Shown here one piece after another: positions 35,729 through 45,956 of a stretch of DNA of 64,000 nt. Origin of the DNA: Flavobacterium sp. N2270. GTDB lineage: Bacteria > Bacteroidota > Bacteroidia > Flavobacteriales > Flavobacteriaceae. The notes under the pieces are model-generated. The model was not told the origin of the DNA. It did not search any database and saw only the letters and a program-made list of their open reading frames with translations. How positions within the stretch are numbered: position 1 is the stretch's first letter; every line of letters starts with the position of its first letter. Location: contig NZ_CP110005.1 in assembly GCF_025947225.1 (NCBI RefSeq), positions 310,001-374,000 of the forward strand, given 5' to 3'. Made by a program: the position numbers and the translations under genes.

Positions 35729-36514
35729 ATGTTTAAATCAAGTGTCTTTCTTTCTCTTCTATTCATCACTTTTTTTATTAGCTGTAAACAAATAGATATT
35801 GAAAATCCAGACACTACAGAAAGTAGTTTTAAAAACCCTCAAACTTTTAATTTTTTACCTACTTCTACATCTGGAAAAATATACACTCATGATGCATATA
35901 GCTTTTCTTATGTTGAGGAACACGAGCAATCTGAATGGGTAGCTTATGAACTTAATGACAGTGATTTTTCAAATAGGAACAATTTTGACAGACCCTATTT
36001 TAATCAAGATCCAGTAGTAGATACAAAATCAGCTGATTGGAGAAATTATAAAAATTCTGGTTATAATAAGGGACATCTTTGTCCGGCTGGAGACAGAAAA
36101 AAAACATACGATCTATATAAAGAAACTTTTCTTACTTCAAATGCATCGCCTCAACTTTATGATTTTAATGCTGGTATCTGGAATAGACTTGAACAAAAAA
36201 CAAGATATTGGGCAACTAAAAACAATGGAATATATGTAATCACAGGCGGTGTTTTAAAAGAAAAATTAAAAACTATTGGTGATGAAAATGTATCTGTGCC
36301 AAATTATTTTTACAAGATTCTTTTAACGAAAGATAGAAAAAAAATGATTGGTTTTTTAGTACCGCATTATGAGTCTAAAAAAGCATTATATGAATATATA
36401 GTTTCTGTAGATGAAATAGAAAACTTAACTGGTATTGATTTTTTCCCTGAACTTGATGATGTTATAGAAAACGAACTAGAAAAGAACGTTAATTATAAAA
36501 AGTGGAGTTTTTAA
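35729..36514 (+). CDS. DNA/RNA non-specific endonuclease, lipoprotein
   Basis: A 261-residue sugar-nonspecific nuclease of the NucA/Serratia family with a lipoprotein signal (lipobox FISC, Cys19), so it is anchored outside the cytoplasm. The active-site segment reads SGYNKGHLCPAGDRK (near residue 112), where the His is the general base; the usual Asp-Arg-Gly-His is here Asn-Lys-Gly-His. The metal-binding Asn lies in the later GIWNRLEQ helix. It could degrade external nucleic acid for nutrients. Its stop abuts the convergent rodA stop. Confidence 0.9.
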   Translation: MFKSSVFLSLLFITFFISCKQIDIENPDTTESSFKNPQTFNFLPTSTSGKIYTHDAYSFSYVEEHEQSEWVAYELNDSDFSNRNNFDRPYFNQDPVVDTKSADWRNYKNSGYNKGHLCPAGDRKKTYDLYKETFLTSNASPQLYDFNAGIWNRLEQKTRYWATKNNGIYVITGGVLKEKLKTIGDENVSVPNYFYKILLTKDRKKMIGFLVPHYESKKALYEYIVSVDEIENLTGIDFFPELDDVIENELEKNVNYKKWSF

Positions 36515-37771
36515 TTACCATTCATTAACTTTATTTGCATCTAGCTTTATGAAGATAAACAGCATTATTGTGAAAGCCCATAAACTAGAACCACCGTATG
36601 AGAAAAAAGGTAAAGGAACACCAATTGTAGGGAATAATTTAATTAACATTGCTATATTTACAAAGAAATGTGTAAATAAATATGTGGCTACACAGTAACC
36701 ATAAACTCTACTAAACTTAGTCTTTTGATGTTCTGCTAAATACAAAATTCGTAAAAACAACGACATAAATAAGAGTATAACTACCACACTACCAACAAAG
36801 CCCCATTCTTCACCAACTGTTGTAAAAATATAATCAGTATGCTGTTCAGGCACAAATCCGCCTTTTGTTTGCGTTCCTTCTAAATATCCTTTACCAAATA
36901 ATCCACCAGAACCAATTGCGATCATAGATTGATTTAGATTATATCCTTCATTTTTTAAATCTACATTATCACTTATTAAAACATCAATCCTATCTTTTTG
37001 ATGTGGCTCTAAAACTTCATTATATACATAGTTTACAGAGTACGAAAATGCACTTATAACAGCAAAAACAAGTAAATATACAATAGGGTTTCTAGAAATT
37101 TTTCTATTTGTAATATAATGCAACAACATAATAACAGAGGCTGCAATTATAATATACAAAGGCGAAATAACTAATGCCGAGAAAAACAAAACGATTGCAA
37201 TTACACCCGAAATTAAATACCATGAAGGCAATCCTTCTCTATTTAAAACAAAAACTAGAGACAAAAAAATCATTGCACTTCCAGCATCTGGCTGCATTAA
37301 AATTAATAAAATTGGCAAACCTATAATTGTAAAACCTATCAATTGATGCTTGGTTTTTGCTAAATTAATTTGAGAATAACTTAAGTATTTTGCTAATAAT
37401 AACGCTGTACCTGTTTTAACAAATTCAGAAGGCTGAAATCCAAAACCGCCGAATTGATACCAATTAGTTTGGCCTTTAATTGTTTTTCCAAAAACAAACA
37501 AACCAAGCAACAAAATAATTCCTAAACCATAAAACACAAAACACAACTTCTCAAAAACTTTAGCATCAGTAAACAACAACGCTAAAATTAACGGAATGCT
37601 TAAACCAATAAAAAGCATTTGTCTTCCATAGGTTTGAGAGACATCAAATAAAGACGTTTCTTCTAATGGTAAAGAAGCAGAATAAATGGTCATCCAACCT
37701 CCAATTACCAATAAAATGTATAGCAACAAGGTTAACCAATCAATATTATTTCCTATACTTTGATTTTTCAT
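36515..37771 (-). CDS. rodA: Rod shape-determining peptidoglycan polymerase RodA
   Basis: A 418-residue SEDS glycosyltransferase of the inner membrane with about ten helices. Family motifs include FGKTIKGQTNWYQFGGFGFQPSEF, the long loop with GSGGLFGKGYLEGTQTKGG (positions differ slightly from consensus) and PEQHTDYIFTTVGEEWGF, then PFFSYGGSSL. It polymerises glycan strands with PBP2. Last gene of mreB-mreC-mreD-mrdA-rodA; its ATG abuts the mrdA stop. Confidence 0.96.
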   Translation of the reverse strand: MKNQSIGNNIDWLTLLLYILLVIGGWMTIYSASLPLEETSLFDVSQTYGRQMLFIGLSIPLILALLFTDAKVFEKLCFVFYGLGIILLLGLFVFGKTIKGQTNWYQFGGFGFQPSEFVKTGTALLLAKYLSYSQINLAKTKHQLIGFTIIGLPILLILMQPDAGSAMIFLSLVFVLNREGLPSWYLISGVIAIVLFFSALVISPLYIIIAASVIMLLHYITNRKISRNPIVYLLVFAVISAFSYSVNYVYNEVLEPHQKDRIDVLISDNVDLKNEGYNLNQSMIAIGSGGLFGKGYLEGTQTKGGFVPEQHTDYIFTTVGEEWGFVGSVVVILLFMSLFLRILYLAEHQKTKFSRVYGYCVATYLFTHFFVNIAMLIKLFPTIGVPLPFFSYGGSSLWAFTIMLFIFIKLDANKVNEW

Positions 37772-39700
37772 TTAATTCTCTTCTTCTTCTTTTTTTGCTT
37801 CTAATTTTAAAGAAATTACTTCTGCATTAGCATCTTTAATTTGGGTAATTGGTTCGTTTCGTTGATAAATTATATTCTCTATTTTTTGATATTCATCTTG
37901 AATACTTCCGTTTAACATTCTAGTCTCTAAGTCAGTTCTAGATATTTCTCCATTTACATATTTTTCAATCATCAAAGTAGCGATAGGTCCAGCCCATCTA
38001 CTACCCCAATATCCATTTTCAATAAAAACTGCAAGAGCAATTGTAGGATTTTCTGCCGGGGCAAAAGCAACAAAAATAGAATGATCTTTTAATTGATAAG
38101 TTTTCCCAGATACTCTAATTTTATTTTCGGCAGTACCCGTTTTTCCACAAATCCTTAACCCTTCAACTCTTAATCCAGAAGCTGTTCCAAAATTATAAAC
38201 ATCTTCAAGTCCTTTAATTACAGGATCAAAATGTTTTTTATCAATTGTACTTTGATGTTTTGTAGTAAATTTTTCGTCTAACTTTTGCCCCTTAATGCTC
38301 TTAACAATATGAGGTGTGTAATAATAACCCTTATTTGCAACAACAGCCATCATATTTGCCAATTGAATAGGCGTTGTTAAAACTTCTCCTTGACCAATAG
38401 AGTTAGAAATAATATACGAACTTCTAATTACCGCACCGTTATAAACTCTTTTATATAATTTAGAATCTGGAACCAAACCTTTTCTTCCAGTAGGCATGTC
38501 TGTTCCTAAAAACTGACCTAATCCAAAACTTTTTACATGTTTATTCCAATTATCAACACTAAAATATGAATCTTTATATTTTTCTATTGTTCGTTTATAA
38601 ACATTTCCAAAATAACTATTACAAGACTTATAAATTCCGTTATTTAACTGTAGCGTATGCAAACCACAGTGACATCCCATAAACCTCCCAAAGTTATAAC
38701 CATGATTACAATAAAAAGTAGTATTCTCGTCTATAACTTCCTCTTGCAATCCAATTAAACCTGTAACAATTTTAAAAGGAGAGCCCGGCGGGTATTCTGC
38801 TTGCAACCCTCTATCATACAAAGGTTTTGCAATGGAGTCGTAATATAAAGCGGTGTAATTTTTGGATCTTTGTCTACCAACTAATAATGCAGGGTCATAT
38901 GTTGGTGCTGAAACTAAAGCTAAAATTTCGCCAGTTTTTGGCTCAATAGCAACAATTCCTCCTCGTTTATTTATCATTAACTCAGTACCATATTTTTGTA
39001 ATTCGGCATCAATAGTTAACGTTAAGTCGCTTCCTTGTTTTGCAATAGTATCAAATTGTCCTTCTTTATAAGGGCCAATAATTTTATTGTGCTTATCTCT
39101 AAGTAAATACTTTACTCCTTTTACACCTCTTAATTGTTCTTCATATTCTTGCTCAACACCTTGTCTTCCAATTAAATCTCCACTATTATAATAAGGCTGC
39201 TTCTTAATTATTCCTTCATTAACCTGTGTAATAAAGCCAAAAATATTGGCTCCATAGTCAACTTGATAATCTCTTAAAGCACGTTTTTGAGTATAAAACC
39301 CTTCAAATTTTCTTTCTTTTTCTTGAAAAGCTGCATATTCCTTTTTATTTAACTGCGCTAAGAATACCGAAGGAAGTCTTGGGCTATAAACAATTGCTTT
39401 TTCTATTTTTTTAATAAAAAACTCTTTAGTTATTCCTAAAAGTTGACAAAATTCTAAAGTATCAATATCTTTTATTTCTCTTGGAACAACCATAATATCA
39501 TAAGATGGCTGGTTTGCGACTAAAAGTTTTCCATTTCTGTCATAGATATACCCTCTCTCTGGAAATTCAAACACTTTTTTTATTGCGTTGTTTTCAGACT
39601 TCAGCTTTAATGTATCATCAATCACTTGTAAATAAAATATACGAGCGATTAATACTATTGTTGTAACAATAATAACCGATGGTAAAACAATTTTTCTCAT
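37772..39700 (-). CDS. mrdA: Penicillin-binding protein 2
   Basis: A 642-residue class B transpeptidase with one N-terminal membrane helix (about 5-24), the dimerisation/pedestal domain (about 45-230) and the transpeptidase domain (about 255-590). The catalytic motifs are SPFK (in YPPGSPFKIV), SCN (YKSCNSYFG) and KTGT (CGKTGTAEN). A charged Glu/Lys tail ends the protein. It overlaps mreD by 4 bp. It cross-links glycan made by RodA. Confidence 0.96.
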   Translation of the reverse strand: MRKIVLPSVIIVTTIVLIARIFYLQVIDDTLKLKSENNAIKKVFEFPERGYIYDRNGKLLVANQPSYDIMVVPREIKDIDTLEFCQLLGITKEFFIKKIEKAIVYSPRLPSVFLAQLNKKEYAAFQEKERKFEGFYTQKRALRDYQVDYGANIFGFITQVNEGIIKKQPYYNSGDLIGRQGVEQEYEEQLRGVKGVKYLLRDKHNKIIGPYKEGQFDTIAKQGSDLTLTIDAELQKYGTELMINKRGGIVAIEPKTGEILALVSAPTYDPALLVGRQRSKNYTALYYDSIAKPLYDRGLQAEYPPGSPFKIVTGLIGLQEEVIDENTTFYCNHGYNFGRFMGCHCGLHTLQLNNGIYKSCNSYFGNVYKRTIEKYKDSYFSVDNWNKHVKSFGLGQFLGTDMPTGRKGLVPDSKLYKRVYNGAVIRSSYIISNSIGQGEVLTTPIQLANMMAVVANKGYYYTPHIVKSIKGQKLDEKFTTKHQSTIDKKHFDPVIKGLEDVYNFGTASGLRVEGLRICGKTGTAENKIRVSGKTYQLKDHSIFVAFAPAENPTIALAVFIENGYWGSRWAGPIATLMIEKYVNGEISRTDLETRMLNGSIQDEYQKIENIIYQRNEPITQIKDANAEVISLKLEAKKEEEEN

Positions 39701-40200
39701 CGTTTAGAAGGTTTAATTAAAAAGATAATTAATATACAAAAAAGCAAAGTAAATAAAGATGTTGACAAGGTTCTTAGAATAACATCAACAACTAGACTAA
39801 GTCGATAATATTCTAATGAAAAAAGAACTAAGTGATGAATTATTACTGCTAAAAAAAGAAAAGTTACTCTTTCAGGAGATAGTTTATCTGCAATTTTAAC
39901 GGTTTGATATTCATAACTTAATCCAAATGAAAATTTAAACAAACTTGGTCTTACAAAAGCAAGAATTAAAGAAGCAGCTGCATGAACTCCACCTGAATTT
40001 AAAAACACATCAAGCAACAAACCAATTGCAAAGCTACTTAGTAATAAAACAGATTTATTCCCATTTACAGGATATAAAAGAATAAATAACAAATAAGGAT
40101 ATGGATTTATATATCCAAATAAATTAATATTATTGAATATTAAAATTTGGATGGTTAGTAAAATTATAAATCGGAATATATTTAATAAATTATTATTCAC
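39697..40200 (-). CDS. mreD: Rod shape-determining protein MreD
   Basis: A 167-residue membrane protein with about five helices and few charges (ILIFNNINLFGYINPYPYLLFILL). Assigned by size, topology and place between mreC and mrdA; sequence conservation in MreD is always low. Its start abuts the mreC stop and its end overlaps mrdA by 4 bp. Confidence 0.88.
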   Translation of the reverse strand: MNNNLLNIFRFIILLTIQILIFNNINLFGYINPYPYLLFILLYPVNGNKSVLLLSSFAIGLLLDVFLNSGGVHAAASLILAFVRPSLFKFSFGLSYEYQTVKIADKLSPERVTFLFLAVIIHHLVLFSLEYYRLSLVVDVILRTLSTSLFTLLFCILIIFLIKPSKR

Positions 40201-41025
40201 TTATTTTTTAATAGTTTCTTGTTCAAGATTTAGTTTTTCTTTTTTCTTTTTATTTTCAATAATGTAGACATAACCCAATGAGGTCATATCATTAAATAAT
40301 CTAACATTAATAGTATAATAATTTGTTTTAGTATCAATAAAAACTTTATCAATTTTACCAATTGGAATGTTTTCAGGAAAAATTTCAGATTCAGCACCTG
40401 TAACTATTGAATCTCCTTTTTTTAAGGATGCCAACCTAGGGACATCAATTAACTGAACATAACCAACATTTTTACCGTCCCAAATTAAAGAACCAAAGTG
40501 ATTTGAATTTTTAATTTTGGCATTAATTCTTGACTTTGTATTTAATACACTTAAAACAGTTGAGTAATTTTTAGAAGTTTTTTCAATAATTCCAATTACT
40601 CCTTTTTCATTTACAACACCCATATCTGTTTTAATACTATCTAAACTTCCAGAGTTTAAAGTCAAATAATTCTCTCTAGTATTAAAAACATTTTTAACCA
40701 CTTTAGACATTCTTACGTTAAAATCTAAAAACTGTTCTATATGAAGATTTTTGTTTGGTAAAGTAGTGTCTTTTTTATTAAATAAAATTTCTTTTAATAA
40801 TGCATTTTCCTCGGCAAGTCTTAAATTCTTTTCTCTCAAACTTAAGTACTCATTTGCGTTATCAATTTTTTGATATACAGCACCAGAAACACTATTTGCA
40901 GTATTTATATACTCACTTCTATGGTATGAGTGTGATTTTATAGTTAACGTTAATGAAATACCCAAAAGCAGCAAAAACAGCAATCTATAGCTGTTTTTAA
41001 ATATAAAGTTTATTATTTGCTGCAT
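40201..41025 (-). CDS. mreC: Rod shape-determining protein MreC
   Basis: A 274-residue bitopic protein with one membrane helix (about 12-30), a coiled coil (about 60-95; LSLREKNLRLAEENALLKE) and the double beta-barrel periplasmic domain (about 110-260; GVVNEKGVIGIIEKTSKNYS, ALSVL-like VLSVLNTKS). It links MreB to PBP2 and RodA. A Lys/Glu-rich tail follows the barrel. Confidence 0.94.
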   Translation of the reverse strand: MQQIINFIFKNSYRLLFLLLLGISLTLTIKSHSYHRSEYINTANSVSGAVYQKIDNANEYLSLREKNLRLAEENALLKEILFNKKDTTLPNKNLHIEQFLDFNVRMSKVVKNVFNTRENYLTLNSGSLDSIKTDMGVVNEKGVIGIIEKTSKNYSTVLSVLNTKSRINAKIKNSNHFGSLIWDGKNVGYVQLIDVPRLASLKKGDSIVTGAESEIFPENIPIGKIDKVFIDTKTNYYTINVRLFNDMTSLGYVYIIENKKKKEKLNLEQETIKK

Positions 41026-41034
41026 TTACTTTTT

Positions 41035-42063
41035 TTATTTTATAAGGATACTTTTGTATTTATTAATGTTCTTAAGAGCAATTCCGGTCCCCCTAACTAC
41101 TGCTCTTAAAGGATCTTCTGCAATGTAAACCGGAAGATCGGTTTTTAAGGATATTCGCTTATCTAATCCTCTTAACATAGAACCTCCTCCTGCAAGATAA
41201 ATCCCTGTGTTGTAAATATCTGCAGCTAGTTCTGGAGGTGTTTGAGAAAGAGTTTCCATTACAGCATCTTCAATTCTTTGAATTGATTTATCCAGCGCTT
41301 TAGCAATTTCTCTATAAGAAACATCAACTTGTTTAGGCTTACCTGTTAACAAATCTCTACCTTGAACAGACATTTCTTCGGGAGCATTTTCTAAATCTTC
41401 AGTTGCTGCTCCTATTTGAATTTTAATTTTTTCTGCAGAAGTTTCCCCAACAAATAAATTATGTTGCGTTCTCATGTAGTAAATAATATCATTTGTAAAG
41501 ACATCACCCGCAATTTTAACGGATTTATCACAAACAATACCACCAAGAGCAATAACTGCAATTTCTGTAGTTCCTCCACCTATGTCTACAATCATATTCC
41601 CTTTTGGTTGCATAATATCAACTCCAATTCCAATAGCAGCAGCCATTGGTTCGTGAATTAAATATACTTCTTTACCATTAACACGTTCACAAGATTCTTT
41701 TACCGCACGCATTTCAACCTCAGTAATTCCTGAAGGAATACATACAACCATTCTAAGTGCTGGTGTAAAAAGTCTTTTCTTTAAAGCAGGAATACTTTTA
41801 ATAAAAAGGCTAATCATTTTTTCTGACGCATCAAAATCTGCAATAACACCATCTTTTAACGGCCTAATAGTTTTAATGTTTTCATGCGTTTTACCTTGCA
41901 TCATGTTGGCTTCTTTACCAACAGCGATTATTTTTCCTGTAATTCTATCTCGAGCAACAATTGACGGACTGTCAATTACAACTTTATCATTATGAATTAT
42001 TAAGGTATTTGCGGTACCAAGGTCAATTGCGATGTCCTCAGTCATGAAATCAAAAAATCCCAT
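41035..42063 (-). CDS. mreB: Rod shape-determining protein MreB
   Basis: A 342-residue bacterial actin. Nucleotide-binding blocks are DLGTANTLI (near residue 13), DIGGGTTEIAVI (near 165) and LAGGGSMLRGL (near 290). It directs lateral wall synthesis and rod shape. First gene of the shape operon, with a -7 box at 42115-42108. Confidence 0.97.
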   Translation of the reverse strand: MGFFDFMTEDIAIDLGTANTLIIHNDKVVIDSPSIVARDRITGKIIAVGKEANMMQGKTHENIKTIRPLKDGVIADFDASEKMISLFIKSIPALKKRLFTPALRMVVCIPSGITEVEMRAVKESCERVNGKEVYLIHEPMAAAIGIGVDIMQPKGNMIVDIGGGTTEIAVIALGGIVCDKSVKIAGDVFTNDIIYYMRTQHNLFVGETSAEKIKIQIGAATEDLENAPEEMSVQGRDLLTGKPKQVDVSYREIAKALDKSIQRIEDAVMETLSQTPPELAADIYNTGIYLAGGGSMLRGLDKRISLKTDLPVYIAEDPLRAVVRGTGIALKNINKYKSILIK

Positions 42064-42107
42064 AAGCTTTTATCGGGTGTTAAATATTTAAAATAGCTAC
42101 TATGTTA

Positions 42108-42115
42108 CAAATGTA
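42108..42115 (-). promoter_or_regulatory. -7 promoter box of the mre operon
   Basis: Minus-strand TACATTTG matches TAnnTTTG, 45 bp before mreB in the short gap after purH. This suggests that mreBCD-mrdA-rodA has its own promoter even though purH lies upstream in the same direction. Confidence 0.55.
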
Positions 42116-42121
42116 GTAAAA

Positions 42122-43648
42122 TTAATGTTTAAAATGACGTGTTCCTGTAAATACCATTGACAAGTTATTTTCATCACAATAATTTATACTCAACTCATCT
42201 TTAATTGAACCTCCTGGTTGAATAACTGCAGTTACCCCAGCCTTGTTCGCAATCTCTACACAATCAGGAAATGGGAAAAACGCATCACTAGCCATAACAC
42301 TCCCTGTTAAATCAAATTCAAACGAAGTTGCTTTTTCTATTGCTTGTCTCAAAGCATCAACTCTCGATGTTTGTCCGGTTCCTGAAGCACAAAGCTGCTT
42401 GTTTTTTGCTAATACAATTGTATTGGACTTTGTATGTTTACAAATTTTAGAAGCAAACAATAAATCTTCAATTTCCTCAATTGTAGGGGCAATCTTAGTT
42501 ACTGTTTTTAAATTTTCAGCACTATCGGTGATATTATTTTTATCTTGAATTAATAAACCATTCAAACAAGTTCGTACTTGTTTTGAAGGTAATTCAACTT
42601 CATTTTGAATTAATAAAATTCTGTTTTTCTTTTCTTCTAACAATTCAATTGCATCATTATCAAATGAAGGAGCAATAACCACTTCACAAAAAAGATTGTG
42701 AATTTCTTTTGCTGTATCCAAATCAATATTCCCATTTGCAATAAGGACACCACCAAATGCTGAAGTTGGATCACCCGCTAAAGCATCAACATAAGCTTCT
42801 TTCATTGTATTTCTTGAAGCAATTCCGCATGCATTATTATGCTTTAAGATAGCAAAAGTAGGAATGTCGTTTTTAAATTCTGACATTAAATTTACAGCCG
42901 CATCAACATCTAATAAATTATTGTACGACAATTCTTTACCATTTAATTTTTTGAACATTTTATCAAAATCCCCAAAGAAAAAACCTTTTTGATGAGGATT
43001 TTCGCCATATCTTAAAACTTGTCCGTTAGCAATACTTGCTTTATAAAAAGTATCATCGGTATTAAAATAATTAAATATGGCCGTATCATAATTTGAAGAA
43101 ACATGAAATGCTTTTGTTGCTAACAACCTTCTTTGCTCTAAAGTTGTATTTCCGTTTTCTTGCGTATAAAAATCTAAAAATCTTGTATAATCTTCAACCG
43201 AAGCAACAATTACTGTGTCTTTAAAGTTTTTTGCGGCAGCTCTAATTAAAGAAATTCCACCAATATCAATTTTCTCAATGATATCCGCTTCTTCAGCACC
43301 AGAAGCAACTGTTTTTTCGAATGGATATAAATCTACAATAACTAAATCCAATTGAGGAATATCAAATTCTTTCATTTGAGCAACATCGCTAGGATTGTCT
43401 TGACGGTTTAAAATTCCACCAAACACTTTTGGATGTAAAGTTTTCACTCTTCCACCCAAGATAGATGGATAAGAAGTTACATCTTCTACAGCAACAACCG
43501 GAATACCTAATTCTTTTATAAAAGATTCTGTTCCGCCAGTTGAATAAATAGTAACGTTTTTACTGTGAAGGGCTTTAACAATTGGCTCTAGACCTGTTTT
43601 ATCAAAAACCGAAATTAATGCCGATTGAATTGTTTTTGTAGTATTCAT
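42122..43648 (-). CDS. purH: Bifunctional AICAR transformylase / IMP cyclohydrolase
   Basis: Catalyses the last two steps of IMP synthesis. I use ATG 43648 (MNTTKTIQSALISVFDKTG), because the longer frame starts above the promoter box; this gives 508 residues. The MGS-like cyclohydrolase domain spans about 1-190 (YSTGGTESFIKE, LGGRVKTLHPKVFGG) and the transformylase about 200-508 (YGENPHQKG, the Lys-His pair in LKHNNACGIA). Confidence 0.96.
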   Translation of the reverse strand: MNTTKTIQSALISVFDKTGLEPIVKALHSKNVTIYSTGGTESFIKELGIPVVAVEDVTSYPSILGGRVKTLHPKVFGGILNRQDNPSDVAQMKEFDIPQLDLVIVDLYPFEKTVASGAEEADIIEKIDIGGISLIRAAAKNFKDTVIVASVEDYTRFLDFYTQENGNTTLEQRRLLATKAFHVSSNYDTAIFNYFNTDDTFYKASIANGQVLRYGENPHQKGFFFGDFDKMFKKLNGKELSYNNLLDVDAAVNLMSEFKNDIPTFAILKHNNACGIASRNTMKEAYVDALAGDPTSAFGGVLIANGNIDLDTAKEIHNLFCEVVIAPSFDNDAIELLEEKKNRILLIQNEVELPSKQVRTCLNGLLIQDKNNITDSAENLKTVTKIAPTIEEIEDLLFASKICKHTKSNTIVLAKNKQLCASGTGQTSRVDALRQAIEKATSFEFDLTGSVMASDAFFPFPDCVEIANKAGVTAVIQPGGSIKDELSINYCDENNLSMVFTGTRHFKH

Positions 43649-43671
43649 TTTTGTAGTGTTGTTTTGAGTTG

Positions 43672-43703
43672 CAAAAGTAGTTATTGAAAACTTAACATTC
43701 AAA
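43672..43703 (-). promoter_or_regulatory. Promoter of purH
   Basis: Minus-strand TTTTG ending at 43700 and TACTTTTG at 43679-43672 are 20 bp apart, a full -33/-7 match. The -7 box lies 23 bp before ATG 43648, which supports that start over the upstream ATG. Confidence 0.65.
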
Positions 43704-43790
43704 AGATTAAGAAGAAGTTTTTACTTTTTTTAACAATAAAAATGTAACATATCTTTACTTCAATCTACTAATACATATTCACATCAAATT

Positions 43791-45041
43791 ATGGTTTTAT
43801 ATTTTAGATTACTAAAGGAAAGTTTGAGTTTTGCACTTAGCGCCCTTCGAAATAACAAATTAAGAACTCTTTTATCATTATTAGGAGTAACAATTGGTAT
43901 ATTTTCGATTATTGCGGTTTTAGCTGCTGTTGATTCTATGGACAAAAAAATCAAAGAAGATTTAAGTGATATGGACATGAACACAGTCTACTTAATGCGT
44001 TTTTCATTTGGCCCTTCAGAAGTTGAAAAATGGAAAAGAGAACAATTTCCAGATGTAACATATGAAGAATTTGAATTTCTAAAAAAATCGTTAAATGGAA
44101 TTGATAAAATTTCATTTAATTTATTTACTAGAAATGAAAATATTAAATATGAGTCAAAAACGGTAAATTCAATTAGAGTAAAACCATCTACAAGTGATTT
44201 TTTTGAGATTGAACCAATAAAAATAGATAAAGGAAGATTATTTAATGAATCTGAATCAAATTCAGGCAGCCCTGTTATTGTTATTGGGAGTGAAGTTGCA
44301 ATTGGCCTTTTTGGAGAAACCGATCCTTTAGGAAAAAAAGTTCGTTTGTATGGTCAAAAACTAACCGTAATTGGCGTCCTTAAAAAGCAAGGTCAAGGTA
44401 TGTTTGGAGACAGTAGTGATATTGCTGTATTTTTTCCCGTAAACTTTTTAAGGAGAATGTATGGAGACAATAATGACATGTTAACTCCTGCTATTTTAAT
44501 TAAACCTCAAAAATCTGTTGACATTGACGAATTTAAAGCAGAATTAGCTCAAAAACTCAGAACCCATAGAGGAGTAAAACCTGGAGAAATTAACAATTTT
44601 TTTATGAACGTTTTATCTGGTTTTACCGATTTTATTGACAACATTGTTGGTCAAATGAATATGATTGGCTGGGTTATAAGCGCTTTCTCTTTATTAGTAG
44701 GTGGATTTGGAATTGCTAACATTATGTTTGTATCTGTAAAAGAAAGAACTAATCTTATTGGAATACAAAAAGCACTAGGTGCTAAAAATAGATTTATTTT
44801 GTTTCAGTTTCTTTTTGAAGCAGTAATACTTTCTGTAATTGGAGGCTTAATAGGAATGTTCTTAGTATGGCTTTGTGCAGTAGGTTTAAGTGCTGCATTA
44901 GATTTTGAATTTGTATTGAGTTTTCAAAACATGTTACTTGGTACTGGTTTAGCTGCTTTTATCGGTTTAATTTCTGGAATTATTCCTGCTATATCAGCAT
45001 CAAAATTAGATCCTGTTGAAGCCATTAGAACCGGAATGTAG
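43791..45041 (+). CDS. MacB-type ABC transporter permease
   Basis: A 416-residue inner-membrane permease. It has one N-terminal helix (about 20-45; LSLLGVTIGIFSIIAVLAAV), a periplasmic MacB-like domain (about 50-265) and three C-terminal helices of the FtsX domain (about 285-410; NIMFVSVKERTNLIGIQKALGAK). It has no ATPase domain and no adjacent ATPase gene, so the partner is encoded elsewhere. The transported substrate is unknown; the family moves peptides, lipoproteins or drugs by mechanotransmission. Confidence 0.88.
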   Translation: MVLYFRLLKESLSFALSALRNNKLRTLLSLLGVTIGIFSIIAVLAAVDSMDKKIKEDLSDMDMNTVYLMRFSFGPSEVEKWKREQFPDVTYEEFEFLKKSLNGIDKISFNLFTRNENIKYESKTVNSIRVKPSTSDFFEIEPIKIDKGRLFNESESNSGSPVIVIGSEVAIGLFGETDPLGKKVRLYGQKLTVIGVLKKQGQGMFGDSSDIAVFFPVNFLRRMYGDNNDMLTPAILIKPQKSVDIDEFKAELAQKLRTHRGVKPGEINNFFMNVLSGFTDFIDNIVGQMNMIGWVISAFSLLVGGFGIANIMFVSVKERTNLIGIQKALGAKNRFILFQFLFEAVILSVIGGLIGMFLVWLCAVGLSAALDFEFVLSFQNMLLGTGLAAFIGLISGIIPAISASKLDPVEAIRTGM

Positions 45042-45056
45042 TTTTTAAAAATAAAA

Positions 45057-45106
45057 TTAGATAAAAAAAATCCCATTCAGTTAAGAATGGGATTTTTTTT
45101 ATCTAA
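45057..45106. terminator. Bidirectional terminator between the permease gene and accD
   Basis: A perfect 22-bp stem (45057-45078 with 45085-45106) with a 6-nt loop and built-in A/T tracts. It overlaps the accD stop codon and ends transcripts from both sides. Confidence 0.93.
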
Positions 45107-45953
45107 TTTCTTGATTTAAAATTAAATCTAAATACAAGTTAATTTTATCTTTTAGCTCTTTTCTATGTGTAATAAAATCTAAAAATCCATGTTCTAATAA
45201 AAACTCCGAAGACTGAAACCCTTCAGGTAAATCCTTACCCGTTGTGTCTTTTACAATTCTTGGTCCTGCAAATCCAATTAAAGCACCTGGTTCTCCAATA
45301 TTAATATCTCCTAGCATAGCATAAGAAGCTGTTGTACCTCCTGTTGTAGGATCAGTGCAAAGCGATATGTAAGGAATTTTCTCTTCTGCTAATTGAGCCA
45401 ATTTTGCTGAAGTTTTTGCCAATTGCATTAAAGAATAAGCAGCTTCCATCATACGAGCTCCTCCAGACTTAGAAATCATTACAAATGGGATTTTATGTTG
45501 AATAGAATAATCGATTCCTCGAGCTATTTTTTCTCCAACAACAGCTCCCATTGAACCTCCAATAAAAGCAAAATCCATACAAGCAACAACAATATCGTTA
45601 CCTTTTGATTTTCCTACAGCCGTTCTAACGGCATCTTTTAATTTGGTTTTAGCCATTGCGTCTTTTAAACGCTCATCATATTTTTTAGTATCCTCAAACT
45701 TTAAAGGATCTTTTGATGTCATTTTAGGATTTAGCTCTTTAAACTTATTGTCATCAAATAATATTTGAAAATATTCTGCACTTCCAATTCTAACATGAAA
45801 ATCGTCTTCTGGACTTACCCAAAGATTTCTAGCTAGCTCATCAGTATCAATTACTTTACCTGTTGGAGTTTTATACCACAAGCCTTTTGGGACATCTTTT
45901 TTATCTTCGGTAGCCGTTTGGATACCTTTTTCTTTTCTTTTAAACCAACTCAT
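45099..45953 (-). CDS. accD: Acetyl-CoA carboxylase carboxyltransferase subunit beta
   Basis: A 284-residue carboxyltransferase subunit that, with AccA, makes malonyl-CoA for fatty acid synthesis. The crotonase-like core is clear ([49 protein letters not shown]). Odd: the N-terminal zinc ribbon found in E. coli is present by alignment ([24 protein letters not shown]) but all four Cys are replaced. I believe this is shared by flavobacterial AccD rather than a local mutation. It ends in the terminator and lies 3 bp after fba. Confidence 0.94.
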   Translation of the reverse strand: MSWFKRKEKGIQTATEDKKDVPKGLWYKTPTGKVIDTDELARNLWVSPEDDFHVRIGSAEYFQILFDDNKFKELNPKMTSKDPLKFEDTKKYDERLKDAMAKTKLKDAVRTAVGKSKGNDIVVACMDFAFIGGSMGAVVGEKIARGIDYSIQHKIPFVMISKSGGARMMEAAYSLMQLAKTSAKLAQLAEEKIPYISLCTDPTTGGTTASYAMLGDINIGEPGALIGFAGPRIVKDTTGKDLPEGFQSSEFLLEHGFLDFITHRKELKDKINLYLDLILNQEIR

Positions 45954-45956
45954 CTT

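Noticed and set aside
43784..43984. Minus-strand ORF at the start of the ABC permease gene
   Set aside because: A shadow of the permease's first membrane helix; no promoter or family features.
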